A DNA stretch of 64,000 nucleotides, taken from positions 124,001 to 188,000 of the forward strand of contig JAKVAX010000007.1 in the NCBI GenBank assembly GCA_022447625.1, read 5' to 3'. The notes beneath the pieces are model-generated. The model searched no databases. It was not told where the DNA came from and saw only the letters and a list, made by a program, of their open reading frames with translations. Both the position numbers and the translations under genes were made by a program. This document shows positions 9,191-18,058 of the stretch, piece by piece; the stretch's first letter is position 1, and the number at the start of each line of letters is the position of its first letter. Origin of the DNA: Flavobacteriales bacterium (GTDB taxonomy: Bacteria; Bacteroidota; Bacteroidia; Flavobacteriales_D; Sanyastnellaceae).

Positions 9191-11296
9191 ATGTCGGAGA
9201 ATATCCTCGATACACCCGTAGAGTTTCTGAAGGGGGTAGGTCCTGTTCGTGCAGACCTACTCACCAAGGAATTGGGTATCCGAAATTTCCGACGACTGCT
9301 CTTCCATTTGCCATTCAGATATGTGGATCGCTCTCAGTTCCATCAAGTGAGTGATATCGTTTCAGATACTGGTTTTGTTCAGCTCAAAGGCGAATTCACC
9401 AAAGTGCAAGAGATTGGAGTGGGGAGGAAAATGCGCCTATCTGCGGTATTCGAAGATGAATCGGGACGTATCGAATGCGTTTGGTTTAAAGGAGCAAAAT
9501 GGATCAAACCGAAAATCCATTATGGGGAGACCTACATTCTTTACGGCAAACCGTCGCGTTACAAGAACACTTGGAACATTACACACCCCGATTTCGAATC
9601 GATGGATGCGCGAAGAGGTAGGCCTGAGCAACCTTTGCAGCCAGTGTACTCTAGCACAGAGAAGCTTTCCGGGAAAGGTCTTCACACCAATGGTTTGATG
9701 AAGCTGATCCAGAATTTGCTTCCTCAAGTCAATGGTGATGTGCCTGAAACCCTGCCGCAGTGGTTAATCGATAAAATGAAATTCCCCGCTAGGGAAAAGG
9801 CCATCTTAGGTTTACACGCACCTACTGATTTGAAAAGCATTGAGGCCTTTCGAACCCGCTTGAAGTTTGAGGAGCTATTTTTCCTGCAGCTAGTCTTGTT
9901 GTTGAAGAAGAACCAACAGACCATCGAACTGCCTGGGGTGCGTTTTGAACGCGTAGGAGAGAAGTTTAATCAGTTCTATGCAGAGAAGCTCCCTTTCGAA
10001 CTGACCAACGCTCAGAAACGCGTGATTAAAGAAATTCGAGGCGACGTCAACACTGGACGACATATGAGTCGCCTCCTTCAAGGAGATGTAGGTTCTGGGA
10101 AGACTATCGTTGCATTAATCTGCGCCCTGATAGCCATTGACAATGGTTTCCAGGTGGCACTGATGGCACCTACCGAGATTTTAGCCACTCAGCACATGGA
10201 ATCATTCACCAAGATGCTGGAGGGAATGGATGTGAATGTGGCATTGTTAACTGGTTCGGTGAAGACAGCAGCCAGAAAGGAAATTCATTCTGCCCTCGAA
10301 GATGGATCGCTCGATATTTTGATAGGGACACATGCGTTGATCGAGCCCAAGGTCAAATTCCAAAACCTCGGTTTAGCCATTGTCGATGAACAGCACCGTT
10401 TTGGGGTGGCTCAACGTGCTAAATTGTGGAAGAAGGCCGCACTCGCTCCACACGTCTTAGTGATGACGGCCACTCCAATTCCACGCACCTTGGCGATGAC
10501 TGTGTATGGAGATTTGGACGTCTCTACGATTGACGAACTTCCTCCAGGACGTAAAGAAATTCGAACGGTACATCGCTTTGATAAGTCCCGGCTTAAGGTT
10601 TTCCAATTCATCCGCGATGAGATAGCGAAAGGGAGACAGATTTATGTGGTTTACCCACTCATTGAAGAGAGCCAAGCCATGGACTATAAAGACCTCATGG
10701 ACGGCTATGAGTCGGTAACTAGAGCATTCCCAGCTCCTAACTACAGGGTAAGTATCGTTCACGGCAAGATGAAGCCCGAAGACAAAGACTTCGAAATGCG
10801 TCAATTCGCAGAAGGGAAGTCGCAGATTCTTGTAGCTACTACGGTAATTGAGGTGGGAGTGAACGTACCCAACGCCAGCGTTATGGTGATTGAAAGCTCC
10901 GAGCGCTTTGGTTTGTCACAGCTACACCAGCTTAGAGGTCGCGTAGGTCGTGGCGCAGAACAGAGTTACTGTATCCTCATGACAGGTGAGAAGCTGAGCA
11001 ATGACGCCCGCACTCGCCTTGAGACCATGTGTCGTACCAACGATGGTTTCGAAATCGCAGAAGTAGACCTCGATCTGCGTGGACCAGGAGATCTCATGGG
11101 TACACAACAAAGTGGTGACCTTCCATTGGATCTCGCTGATCTAGTAAAAGACAAACAACTCCTCGTTACGGCGCGTCACATCGCCGAACAAGTCTTAGAA
11201 GAAGATCCTCACTTGGACGCTGACCAAAACCGCTTGCTAAAAGAAGGGGTAAAGCGAATCAGAAGGGGGAAACAGGATTGGAGTAGAATTAGCTAG
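9191..11296 (+). CDS. recG: ATP-dependent DNA helicase RecG
   Basis: Helicase that remodels stalled replication forks and Holliday junctions. 701 residues. The N-terminal wedge/OB-fold region includes VGPVRADLL and YVDRSQFH. The helicase core has Walker A GDVGSGKT (about residue 297), the Walker B-type DEQHRFGV (about 398), MTATPIPRTLAMT, and the C-terminal helicase motifs VATTVIEVGV and QLRGRVGRG. The RecG-specific TRG end is present (FEIAEVDLDLRGPGDLMGTQQSG). Isolated by a terminator upstream; convergent with the NTF2-like gene. Confidence 0.97.
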   Translation: MSENILDTPVEFLKGVGPVRADLLTKELGIRNFRRLLFHLPFRYVDRSQFHQVSDIVSDTGFVQLKGEFTKVQEIGVGRKMRLSAVFEDESGRIECVWFKGAKWIKPKIHYGETYILYGKPSRYKNTWNITHPDFESMDARRGRPEQPLQPVYSSTEKLSGKGLHTNGLMKLIQNLLPQVNGDVPETLPQWLIDKMKFPAREKAILGLHAPTDLKSIEAFRTRLKFEELFFLQLVLLLKKNQQTIELPGVRFERVGEKFNQFYAEKLPFELTNAQKRVIKEIRGDVNTGRHMSRLLQGDVGSGKTIVALICALIAIDNGFQVALMAPTEILATQHMESFTKMLEGMDVNVALLTGSVKTAARKEIHSALEDGSLDILIGTHALIEPKVKFQNLGLAIVDEQHRFGVAQRAKLWKKAALAPHVLVMTATPIPRTLAMTVYGDLDVSTIDELPPGRKEIRTVHRFDKSRLKVFQFIRDEIAKGRQIYVVYPLIEESQAMDYKDLMDGYESVTRAFPAPNYRVSIVHGKMKPEDKDFEMRQFAEGKSQILVATTVIEVGVNVPNASVMVIESSERFGLSQLHQLRGRVGRGAEQSYCILMTGEKLSNDARTRLETMCRTNDGFEIAEVDLDLRGPGDLMGTQQSGDLPLDLADLVKDKQLLVTARHIAEQVLEEDPHLDADQNRLLKEGVKRIRRGKQDWSRIS

Positions 11297-11361
11297 ACGT
11301 TTAAGGCTTACGGTGTTATAGAATGCCTGTTGCAGCCTGAACTCAATTCATTATTTACGAC

Positions 11362-11838
11362 TCAATTCAGTTCTGTCTCCACCCACTTATCAAGAAGGTT
11401 ATTCGTGTGGGCTTGAAGTTTCTTTTTGATTCCGGGAGTCCAGCCGAGGAGCCAGCCGAGAGGGCCCATGGCTTGGCGAGACCATTTCCAAAAGCTGAAT
11501 TCGTCTTTATGGGAGATGATTTTACCATCCTTGAATCCGAGGGTGGCGGTAATCTTGTTGACTACGTCGCGTTTCTTGGGACCGAATTTGTAGTGTGCTT
11601 CCCATGATGTTCGGTAACGGCCATCTTCGAGCTGAACGATTTCTCCGTGCAAGATTTTTGCGCCGTGGTCTAGGCGTGCCACGAGCATACGCCACATGGC
11701 TTTGGCGCGCTCTCCATATAACTTACCGAAGGCCGGGTCTTCGAACAATACTTCGTCATGGTAAAGAGCTACCATCTTCATGCTGTCGCGTGAAGCGAAA
11801 GAGGTGTAGAAACATTCGATGATTTCTTTTTCGCTCAT
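11362..11838 (-). CDS. NTF2-like (SnoaL-type) domain protein
   Basis: 158-residue single-domain protein with the cone-shaped NTF2 fold pattern: an N-terminal helix pair (IIECFYTSFASRDSMKMVALY), HDEVLFEDPAFG, then beta strands ending in GKIISHKDEFSFWKWSRQAMG. This family includes small-molecule enzymes and binding proteins, so no substrate can be named. The Trp-rich C-terminal tail (LGWLLGWTPGIKKKL) may bind a membrane or ligand. It starts 3 bases after the stop of the upstream large gene at 11842, so the two are one transcript. Confidence 0.75.
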   Translation of the reverse strand: MSEKEIIECFYTSFASRDSMKMVALYHDEVLFEDPAFGKLYGERAKAMWRMLVARLDHGAKILHGEIVQLEDGRYRTSWEAHYKFGPKKRDVVNKITATLGFKDGKIISHKDEFSFWKWSRQAMGPLGWLLGWTPGIKKKLQAHTNNLLDKWVETELN

Positions 11839-11841
11839 AGC

Positions 11842-14325
11842 TTACAATTGATAGCAAACTAACAACCCTTCTCCATCTGTCGAAATCAATTCGAGGGAAC
11901 CATCGGCATCCAAATCTCGAATGACGAATGGACCAGCTCCATATAGGGGATAGCCAGTGGCGGTGGAACCGTCGATTTCGAGTAGGTGAATCTCTGAGCT
12001 TTCAGGAAGTATAGCGCCTACCTTCTTTCCATCGGAGAAGCTGTACAAACGCAGTTCCGGTAAGATCGCTTCGTCAAAGGTGCGAGAAAAGATCTTTTGT
12101 TTTCCACTTGTGAATGCTTCAACAGTGTTTCCTGATATGATCAATAGGTCTTGAAGTCGGTCACCGTCAATATCTGTCAGATCAAAGGCATCTGCCATGT
12201 TGATCAAAGCAGTTTCCGGTGCGTTTCCATTTCCGAAGCTAGCTTCTAAGATAGAACCTTGCTTGTCTTTAATTAGGACAGTGCTTGTCTTTATCGTTGA
12301 GGTCATGCGGAATGCCGGAACACCATCGAAAGCAGGTAGCTTCAAGCGTGTATCATAGCGTGAACGACCATTACGTTTCAGCAATTCCACCTTTCCGCCT
12401 TCATGCGTGACGAAGATGTAGTCTTTATTGCCAGCTTTAATGTGCTGGGCATACACAACTGCACCTTGCGACTTTTTGTGCTGCCAGCCATTGGTCTCTA
12501 TTCCTTCCTCTTTATAGTTGAGTAGACGCCCATCGGCCATACCCAATAAGAATCGGTAGTTCTTGTTGTTGTCGTAGTCTGCGATGTACAATGGAGCCGA
12601 AATAGTTCCATTTGGGCGAACAGGGAAACCATCTACTGTGCGGCCTCTACGGTCAAGGCAATGCAGTCCTTTGGAAGTAGCAAACATGACCTGAACACGT
12701 CCGTTCTTATATAGATCAATCGTATGGAAGTCCCCGATAATTGGTGCTTGACAATCAAAAGTCCACATCGTTTCTCCGCGGGAGTTGATGGCGTGAACAC
12801 GGTTGTTGTCATCTTGTGCCACCATATAGTATTGGTTGTTCTGATGGTTGCGCACACTGTGAATGGTCAACGGACGAATTCCCGCAATCTGCGCTTCCCA
12901 TTCCAATTCAATGTCTGAAATCGGTTTGGCGGCAGCACTGACTTCAATGCGTGTGACAAGTCGATCGTCCAGTGAGGGAGCGCCACTGTGCAAGTAGTGA
13001 GTGGGGTCTTTTTTGGTGTTCGGAAATACGGGGATGATTGTACCTGAAAGCAAGTCAGTTGCTGCTTCTTCAATTTGAGCGTATCTAATAAATCGCTCGT
13101 TGCGAGAAAGCGCTTTGGCCACGAGGTGTTCGTCGTCAATGGTTTGGCCGGTGCGAACCTTTGAAGCCAGTTTAAGAAGGGCAGAAGCATCCTCCGCTAG
13201 GACCACTTGTTGATCGGTGACCCAAATCGCACCAAACTGCTGATTGAGATAACCTTGGAAGAGGTGGTCAATCAACTCGGTGTTTTGGATGGTGATCATG
13301 GTTCCGCCAGCCAGTTCTGAACGCTCAGCTCCAGGAAGGCCTGAAAGGGCGTTCCGCGCTAGCGAGGCATCAACACAACCCAGTAATAGGAAACTGCGAT
13401 TGCTGCTTGTGAAGCGCGCGAGACCTCCACTCCACCAATCCTCAAAACGCTGTTCGGCGCTAGCTCCTGAAGCGTTTTCAAGTTCAGCTAATAAGCTATT
13501 ATACGCAGCCAATTCATCACGTTCTTCAAGATCTTTTCGGTACTCATTGATGAGATCAAAACCGATGTCAGCGCCCACCGCTTCAAAAGAGGTCAAGTCA
13601 ACCGGGAGCACCTTTTTCCAATCAGCAGGTAGCGGACCGAACTTCAACGAGGCCACGGCATCTTCAACGATTTCTTCGCATAGCAAGAACTGATTGCTGA
13701 GTTGGTAATCACGGATCACATAACTCGAACGTTGCGTGCCTAGCAGCGGAATGGCTGTGCCAGACAAATGTCTGATTTCGCTCAGGTCACAAGTTCCAGT
13801 GCGCAAGAATTGTTGGTGATAGAATTGTTCTTCCTTCGCCTGCGGCGGAACGGCATTCGCCAGATCTGTGATGTAGAAGTAATCGTTGGCTACTGTTCCG
13901 AATCGTTGAGAAGGCAAACTGAAACGCCCTTTTCCTGTGGGATTGCAGCCGAGGTTCTTGCCCAACCAACCCACTTGTTCCTTGTTATTCCAGTCACTTG
14001 GGAGCGAGATCACCATCCACGTGGTATCTGCGAGCTCCATGATCATTGCTTCACTGGAAGCAAACCAAGAGCTGTCATTGGCCACATTAATTTCAGTCAA
14101 CCAGGATAAAGCTGGGTGAAGATCCAGGTAGGCGGATTGCGCGTTTACTTGCTGCTGGAATGCACCGAGATTGGACACCCTCAGCGCGGCATTCGCGCGA
14201 TCGGGAACGACTTCAGTTACGTCTTGAATGCCAAGGCTTTTCGGACCTGATTCCATGTAGAACCATACCGAGGCAGCTGCAGCAGCAAGCGCAACGAGGG
14301 TAAGAATACTTCGCTTGAAGATCAT
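11842..14325 (-). CDS. Large membrane-anchored protein with propeller-like C-terminal half, function unknown
   Basis: About 827 residues, not recognised as a named family. One N-terminal membrane helix (about residues 6-24, LTLVALAAAAASVWFYME) anchors a long extracytoplasmic part. Residues 25 to about 480 resemble DUF3352-type proteins of Bacteroidota (PDRANAALRVSNLGAF, repeated alpha/beta stretches). Residues about 500-827 have repeats such as GDFHTIDLYKNGRVQVMF, YIADYDNNKNYRFLLG and DLTDIDGDRLQDLLIIS, which look like quinoprotein or FG-GAP propeller blades. The GTG at 14328 and ATG at 14325 are both possible starts. A TTTCTTTG box (7 of 8 to TAnnTTTG) lies 6 bases before the ATG. Contains one copy of the dispersed 13-base motif. 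Confidence 0.6.
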   Translation of the reverse strand: MIFKRSILTLVALAAAAASVWFYMESGPKSLGIQDVTEVVPDRANAALRVSNLGAFQQQVNAQSAYLDLHPALSWLTEINVANDSSWFASSEAMIMELADTTWMVISLPSDWNNKEQVGWLGKNLGCNPTGKGRFSLPSQRFGTVANDYFYITDLANAVPPQAKEEQFYHQQFLRTGTCDLSEIRHLSGTAIPLLGTQRSSYVIRDYQLSNQFLLCEEIVEDAVASLKFGPLPADWKKVLPVDLTSFEAVGADIGFDLINEYRKDLEERDELAAYNSLLAELENASGASAEQRFEDWWSGGLARFTSSNRSFLLLGCVDASLARNALSGLPGAERSELAGGTMITIQNTELIDHLFQGYLNQQFGAIWVTDQQVVLAEDASALLKLASKVRTGQTIDDEHLVAKALSRNERFIRYAQIEEAATDLLSGTIIPVFPNTKKDPTHYLHSGAPSLDDRLVTRIEVSAAAKPISDIELEWEAQIAGIRPLTIHSVRNHQNNQYYMVAQDDNNRVHAINSRGETMWTFDCQAPIIGDFHTIDLYKNGRVQVMFATSKGLHCLDRRGRTVDGFPVRPNGTISAPLYIADYDNNKNYRFLLGMADGRLLNYKEEGIETNGWQHKKSQGAVVYAQHIKAGNKDYIFVTHEGGKVELLKRNGRSRYDTRLKLPAFDGVPAFRMTSTIKTSTVLIKDKQGSILEASFGNGNAPETALINMADAFDLTDIDGDRLQDLLIISGNTVEAFTSGKQKIFSRTFDEAILPELRLYSFSDGKKVGAILPESSEIHLLEIDGSTATGYPLYGAGPFVIRDLDADGSLELISTDGEGLLVCYQL
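13352..13364 (-). repeat. Dispersed 13-base motif, perfect copy
   Basis: CGCTAGCGCGGAA on the minus strand, inside the large membrane-anchored protein gene. One of six perfect copies in the window. Confidence 0.6.
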
Positions 14326-14400
14326 CACAACAAAGAAAGCCTAAGCAGGCGTGCCTTTATCGCAATGTCAAGCGTGAATTGAACAGAGACCTGTGGAAGA

Positions 14401-15543
14401 TCAGTCGCGGAGTAGATTACGTGAGATCACGATCTTCTGAACCTCGCTCGTACCTTCATAGATCTGTGTGATCTTCGCGTCACGCATCAAGCGCTCCACG
14501 TGGTACTCTTTCACGAATCCATATCCACCGTGGATCTGAACAGCCTCAACCGTTTGCTTCATTGCTACCTCAGAAGCGTACAACTTCGCCATTGAACTTG
14601 CTTGGTCGTAGTTCATCTTGTTGTCTTTCAGCCATGCTGACTTCAAACAAAGAAGACGAGCAGCTTCAATTTGGGTAGCCATATCTGCCAATTTGAAGGC
14701 AATAGCCTGGTGCTTTGAAATCTCTTTACCGAAGGCCTTACGTTCTTTCGAGTACGCCAATGCGAGTTCGTAAGCTCCAGAAGCAATTCCGAGTGCCTGA
14801 GAAGCGATACCGATACGTCCGCCAGAAAGTGTCTTCATCGCGAACTTGAATCCAAATCCATCTTCTCCGATGCGGTTTTCCTTAGGGACCTTCACATCTT
14901 GGAACATCAAAGTATGCGTGTCAGAACCACGGATTCCGAGTTTGTCTTCTTTCGCACCAACGATGAATCCTTCCATGTCGCGTTCTACAATCAAGGCATT
15001 GATTCCCTTGTGGCCCTTGTCAGTATCCGTCTGAGCAATAACGAGGTAAGTAGAAGCCGTACTACCGTTAGTGATCCAGTTCTTTGTACCGTTCAATAAG
15101 TAGTGATCACCCATGTCGATAGCCGTGGTGCGTTGGCTTGTCGCATCAGATCCTGCTTCTGGCTCAGAAAGACAGAAAGCACCGATTTTCTCCCCTTTCG
15201 CAAGTGGCACCAAGTACTTTTGCTTCTGTTCTTCGGTTCCGTAGGTTTCAAGTCCCCAACACACCAACGAGTTGTTTACTGACATACAAACTGAAGTAGA
15301 CGCATCTACTTTAGAAATCTCTTCCATGGCGAGCACGTAAGAGATGGTGTCCATACCTGATCCACCGTATTTAGGGTCAACCATCATACCCATGAAGCCA
15401 AGTTCACCTAGCTGCTTGATGTATTCGGTTGGGAAAGTTTGGGTATTGTCGCGTTCAATTACGCCTGGTTTCAATACATTTTGCGCAAAATCGCGGGCTG
15501 CGTCGCGAACCGCAATATGCTCTTCGGTCATTTCGAAATTCAT
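14401..15543 (-). CDS. Acyl-CoA dehydrogenase
   Basis: FAD enzyme for the first oxidation step of acyl-CoA degradation, passing electrons to ETF. 380 residues, the standard length for the short/medium-chain class. Visible motifs: FCLSEPEAGSDA (flavin/substrate), GTKNWITNG, KLGIRGSDTHTL, RIGIASQALGIASGAYE, the QIHGGYGF motif and the catalytic-base motif QIYEGTSE (Glu about residue 363). Closest in pattern to butyryl-CoA-type dehydrogenases, but chain-length preference cannot be read from sequence alone. Monocistronic; promoter at 15591. Confidence 0.93.
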   Translation of the reverse strand: MNFEMTEEHIAVRDAARDFAQNVLKPGVIERDNTQTFPTEYIKQLGELGFMGMMVDPKYGGSGMDTISYVLAMEEISKVDASTSVCMSVNNSLVCWGLETYGTEEQKQKYLVPLAKGEKIGAFCLSEPEAGSDATSQRTTAIDMGDHYLLNGTKNWITNGSTASTYLVIAQTDTDKGHKGINALIVERDMEGFIVGAKEDKLGIRGSDTHTLMFQDVKVPKENRIGEDGFGFKFAMKTLSGGRIGIASQALGIASGAYELALAYSKERKAFGKEISKHQAIAFKLADMATQIEAARLLCLKSAWLKDNKMNYDQASSMAKLYASEVAMKQTVEAVQIHGGYGFVKEYHVERLMRDAKITQIYEGTSEVQKIVISRNLLRD

Positions 15544-15590
15544 ACTGATGGATTCTCAGGTTTGGATCTCCTGCTATCTTGCAGGGTGTG

Positions 15591-15621
15591 CAAATTTAAT
15601 TCTTTCAATGCCAATTGCCAA
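15591..15621 (-). promoter_or_regulatory. Promoter of the acyl-CoA dehydrogenase gene
   Basis: On the minus strand TAAATTTG (15598-15591) matches TAnnTTTG, with TTG at 15621-15619, spacing 20. Leader to the ATG would be about 40 bases. The -33 part overlaps the start of anmK on the other strand. Confidence 0.55.
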
Positions 15622-16694
15622 TGCAGAAGGAACAAGCCAATAAATATCTGGCTTTAGGTGTCATGTCAGGTACGTCCCTTGACGGATTAGACCTTGCTTT
15701 ATGCTCATTTGAACAAAATGAGAAATGGATATTTCAAATCGAAAAAGCGTTAACCATTCCATATGAATTTGAGATGGCTCAGCGTTTACAGAACGCGCAT
15801 GAGCTTGACGGGCATGGTTTGACCCGACTTCACATAGACCATGGTCGGTTGACGGGTATGGCTATTCGTGATTTTCTCGCTACCGCGGAATTGGAACCGG
15901 ACTTTATCGCCATTCACGGTCATACCATCTTCCATGATCCAGCTCACGGACTCACGTTACAAATCAGTGCTGTGCCCGAAGTAGCTGCTGAAACGGGAAT
16001 AACAACCATTGGCGATTTCCGAAGCATGGACTTGGCCCTTGGCGGACAAGGGGCTCCTTTGGTTCCCATTGGTGATCGCATGCTGTTTGGCGCCTATGAC
16101 GCTTGTCTGAATCTCGGTGGTTTCGCAAATGTCAGCCTAGAACGCGACGGAAACCGAATGGCTTGGGATGTTTGTCCGGTCAACTTCTTGTTGAACCGTC
16201 TTGCCAACGAACGAAACATGGAGTTCGATACCGATGGGAATATCGCCCGATCAGGATCGTTGAACGAAGGATTGATGACGAATCTTGAACAGATCGCCTA
16301 CTACCAATTGCACGCCCCAAAGAGCTTAGGAAGAGAGTGGTTTGAACAAGAAGTTTGGCCTTTATTCCATGAAGGCATTCCCTTAGAGGATCGGCTGCAT
16401 ACGGCGGTACAACATATGGTGAAACGACTGTCGTCTGATTTGGCTGGTAATGCTGCCGATGTATTGGTTACTGGTGGAGGCGCTTTCAACAAGTACTTAA
16501 TAGAGGAATTCAGAAAGAAGAGCGGAATCACCGTTGATGTTCCAAGTGATGAAATCGTAGCTTACAAAGAGGCACTCATCTTTGCTTTCTTAGGCTTATT
16601 GAGACTTAGAGGAGAGGTGAATGTACTCTCGAGTGTGACAGGAGCATCTGCAGATCACAGTGCGGGTAGCTTAGTCTTGGGACTGCCGAGATGA
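15621..16694 (+). CDS. anmK: Anhydro-N-acetylmuramic acid kinase
   Basis: Recycles cell-wall anhydroMurNAc to MurNAc-6-phosphate using ATP. About 357 residues, ASKHA fold. N-terminal family signature GVMSGTSLDGLDLAL; IAIHGHTIFHDP; the GGQGAPLVPIGD loop; GGFANVS; and the late VTGGGAFNKYL. The frame is open from a TTG at 15615, but ATG at 15621 is the better start. It is divergent from the acyl-CoA dehydrogenase gene. Contains a one-mismatch copy of the dispersed motif at 15878-15890. Confidence 0.93.
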   Translation: MQKEQANKYLALGVMSGTSLDGLDLALCSFEQNEKWIFQIEKALTIPYEFEMAQRLQNAHELDGHGLTRLHIDHGRLTGMAIRDFLATAELEPDFIAIHGHTIFHDPAHGLTLQISAVPEVAAETGITTIGDFRSMDLALGGQGAPLVPIGDRMLFGAYDACLNLGGFANVSLERDGNRMAWDVCPVNFLLNRLANERNMEFDTDGNIARSGSLNEGLMTNLEQIAYYQLHAPKSLGREWFEQEVWPLFHEGIPLEDRLHTAVQHMVKRLSSDLAGNAADVLVTGGGAFNKYLIEEFRKKSGITVDVPSDEIVAYKEALIFAFLGLLRLRGEVNVLSSVTGASADHSAGSLVLGLPR

Positions 16695-16791
16695 GGTACA
16701 AATCAACCGTTCTGAAGTACAGTTGAACTGCTCATTTTTTCAAGTTGTCAATATCTCTTGGGTTTCGCGCTGAGCGACTGACCTAAAATCC

Positions 16792-16799
16792 TAAATTTG
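16792..16799 (+). promoter_or_regulatory. -7 promoter box for the amino-acid dehydrogenase gene
   Basis: TAAATTTG, exact TAnnTTTG, 18 bases before the ATG at 16818. No clear -33 box. It overlaps the TTG that begins the longest frame at 16797, supporting 16818 as the true start. Confidence 0.55.
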
Positions 16800-16817
16800 A
16801 CGCGATTTCTGAAGCCC

Positions 16818-18050
16818 ATGAAAGACCTGCTTAAAGCTTACGAAGAGAAACAACATGAGGTAGTATTCGAATGGAAAGATCCATACACGGATGCGAAAGG
16901 TTGGGTAGTCATCAACTCATTAAGAGGCGGTGCCGCCGGAGGAGGGACACGGATGCGTGTTGGACTCGATAAACGCGAAGTTGAATCTTTGGCGAAGACC
17001 ATGGAGATCAAGTTTACCGTGTCAGGACCTCAAATCGGAGGAGCAAAATCGGGGATCAATTTTGATCCACGTGACCCACGTAAGAAAGATGTTTTGGTGC
17101 GTTGGTACCAGGCGGTGACTCCTTTGTTGAAACATTATTACGGTACAGGTGGAGACCTCAATGTAGACGAGATCCACGAGGTGATTCCAATTACGGAAGA
17201 TTGCGGTGTTTGGCACCCTCAGGAAGGGGTGTTTAATGGGCATTTCCAACCAAATGAAGCGCAGAAAGTGCGTCGTATTGGTCAGCTCCGTCAAGGAGTA
17301 ATAAAGGTGTTGGAAGATGGGCAGTATTCTCCAGATATCAATAAGAAATACTGTGTTGCTGACATGATCACTGGTTACGGAGTAGCCGAAGCAGTGAATC
17401 ACTACTACAATATCTATGGAGGTGAGTTAGCAGGAAAGCGCGTCGTGGTGCAGGGATGGGGTAACGTTGGTTCAGCCGCGGCATACTACCTCGCTCATCA
17501 AGGAGCGAAAATCGTTGGAATCATTGACCGTGTTGGTGGAATCATCAATCAAGAAGGGTTGAGCACAGAAGAAGTGACTCAATTGTTCCTGAACAAAGAT
17601 GGTAACGCACTTCGCGCTGATAACATGCTTTCATTCGAAGAAGTGAATGAGAAGGTATGGGATCTCGACGCAGAGGTGTTCTTACCATGTGCCGCTTCTC
17701 GTTTGATCACTAAAGATCAGATCGAGCGCATGATCAAGAGCAAGCTAGAAGTAGTTTCTAGTGGAGCGAATGTTCCGTTTGCTGATCCTGAGATTTTCTA
17801 TGGCGCGATCGCGGAATTCGCCGACCAGCACGTGGCGGTGATTCCTGATTTCATCGCTAATTGCGGTATGGCACGAGTATTTGCTTACCTCATGTCTACA
17901 GACGATGTGAATATGACCGACGAAGCGATATTTAATGATACATCCGATACGATCAAGAAAGCGTTGGAAGCTACCCATGCGAAGCGCTCTGATCGCACGC
18001 ATATTACCGAGACCGCATTTGAGATCTCGTTGAATAAACTCATGAAATAA
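16818..18050 (+). CDS. Glu/Leu/Phe/Val dehydrogenase
   Basis: NAD(P)-dependent oxidative deamination of an amino acid. About 410 residues. The N-terminal catalytic domain has GGAAGGGTRM, GPQIGGAKSGI (catalytic Lys region), HYYGTGGDLNVDE and EDCGVWHP. The C-terminal Rossmann domain has VVVQGWGNVGSAAAYYL, then PCAASRLI and IPDFIANCGM. Substrate (glutamate versus branched or aromatic amino acid) cannot be fixed by eye. nhaD starts 8 bases after the stop, so the pair is likely co-transcribed, an unusual pairing of amino-acid catabolism and sodium export. Confidence 0.9.
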   Translation: MKDLLKAYEEKQHEVVFEWKDPYTDAKGWVVINSLRGGAAGGGTRMRVGLDKREVESLAKTMEIKFTVSGPQIGGAKSGINFDPRDPRKKDVLVRWYQAVTPLLKHYYGTGGDLNVDEIHEVIPITEDCGVWHPQEGVFNGHFQPNEAQKVRRIGQLRQGVIKVLEDGQYSPDINKKYCVADMITGYGVAEAVNHYYNIYGGELAGKRVVVQGWGNVGSAAAYYLAHQGAKIVGIIDRVGGIINQEGLSTEEVTQLFLNKDGNALRADNMLSFEEVNEKVWDLDAEVFLPCAASRLITKDQIERMIKSKLEVVSSGANVPFADPEIFYGAIAEFADQHVAVIPDFIANCGMARVFAYLMSTDDVNMTDEAIFNDTSDTIKKALEATHAKRSDRTHITETAFEISLNKLMK

Positions 18051-18058
18051 GACAGGAC

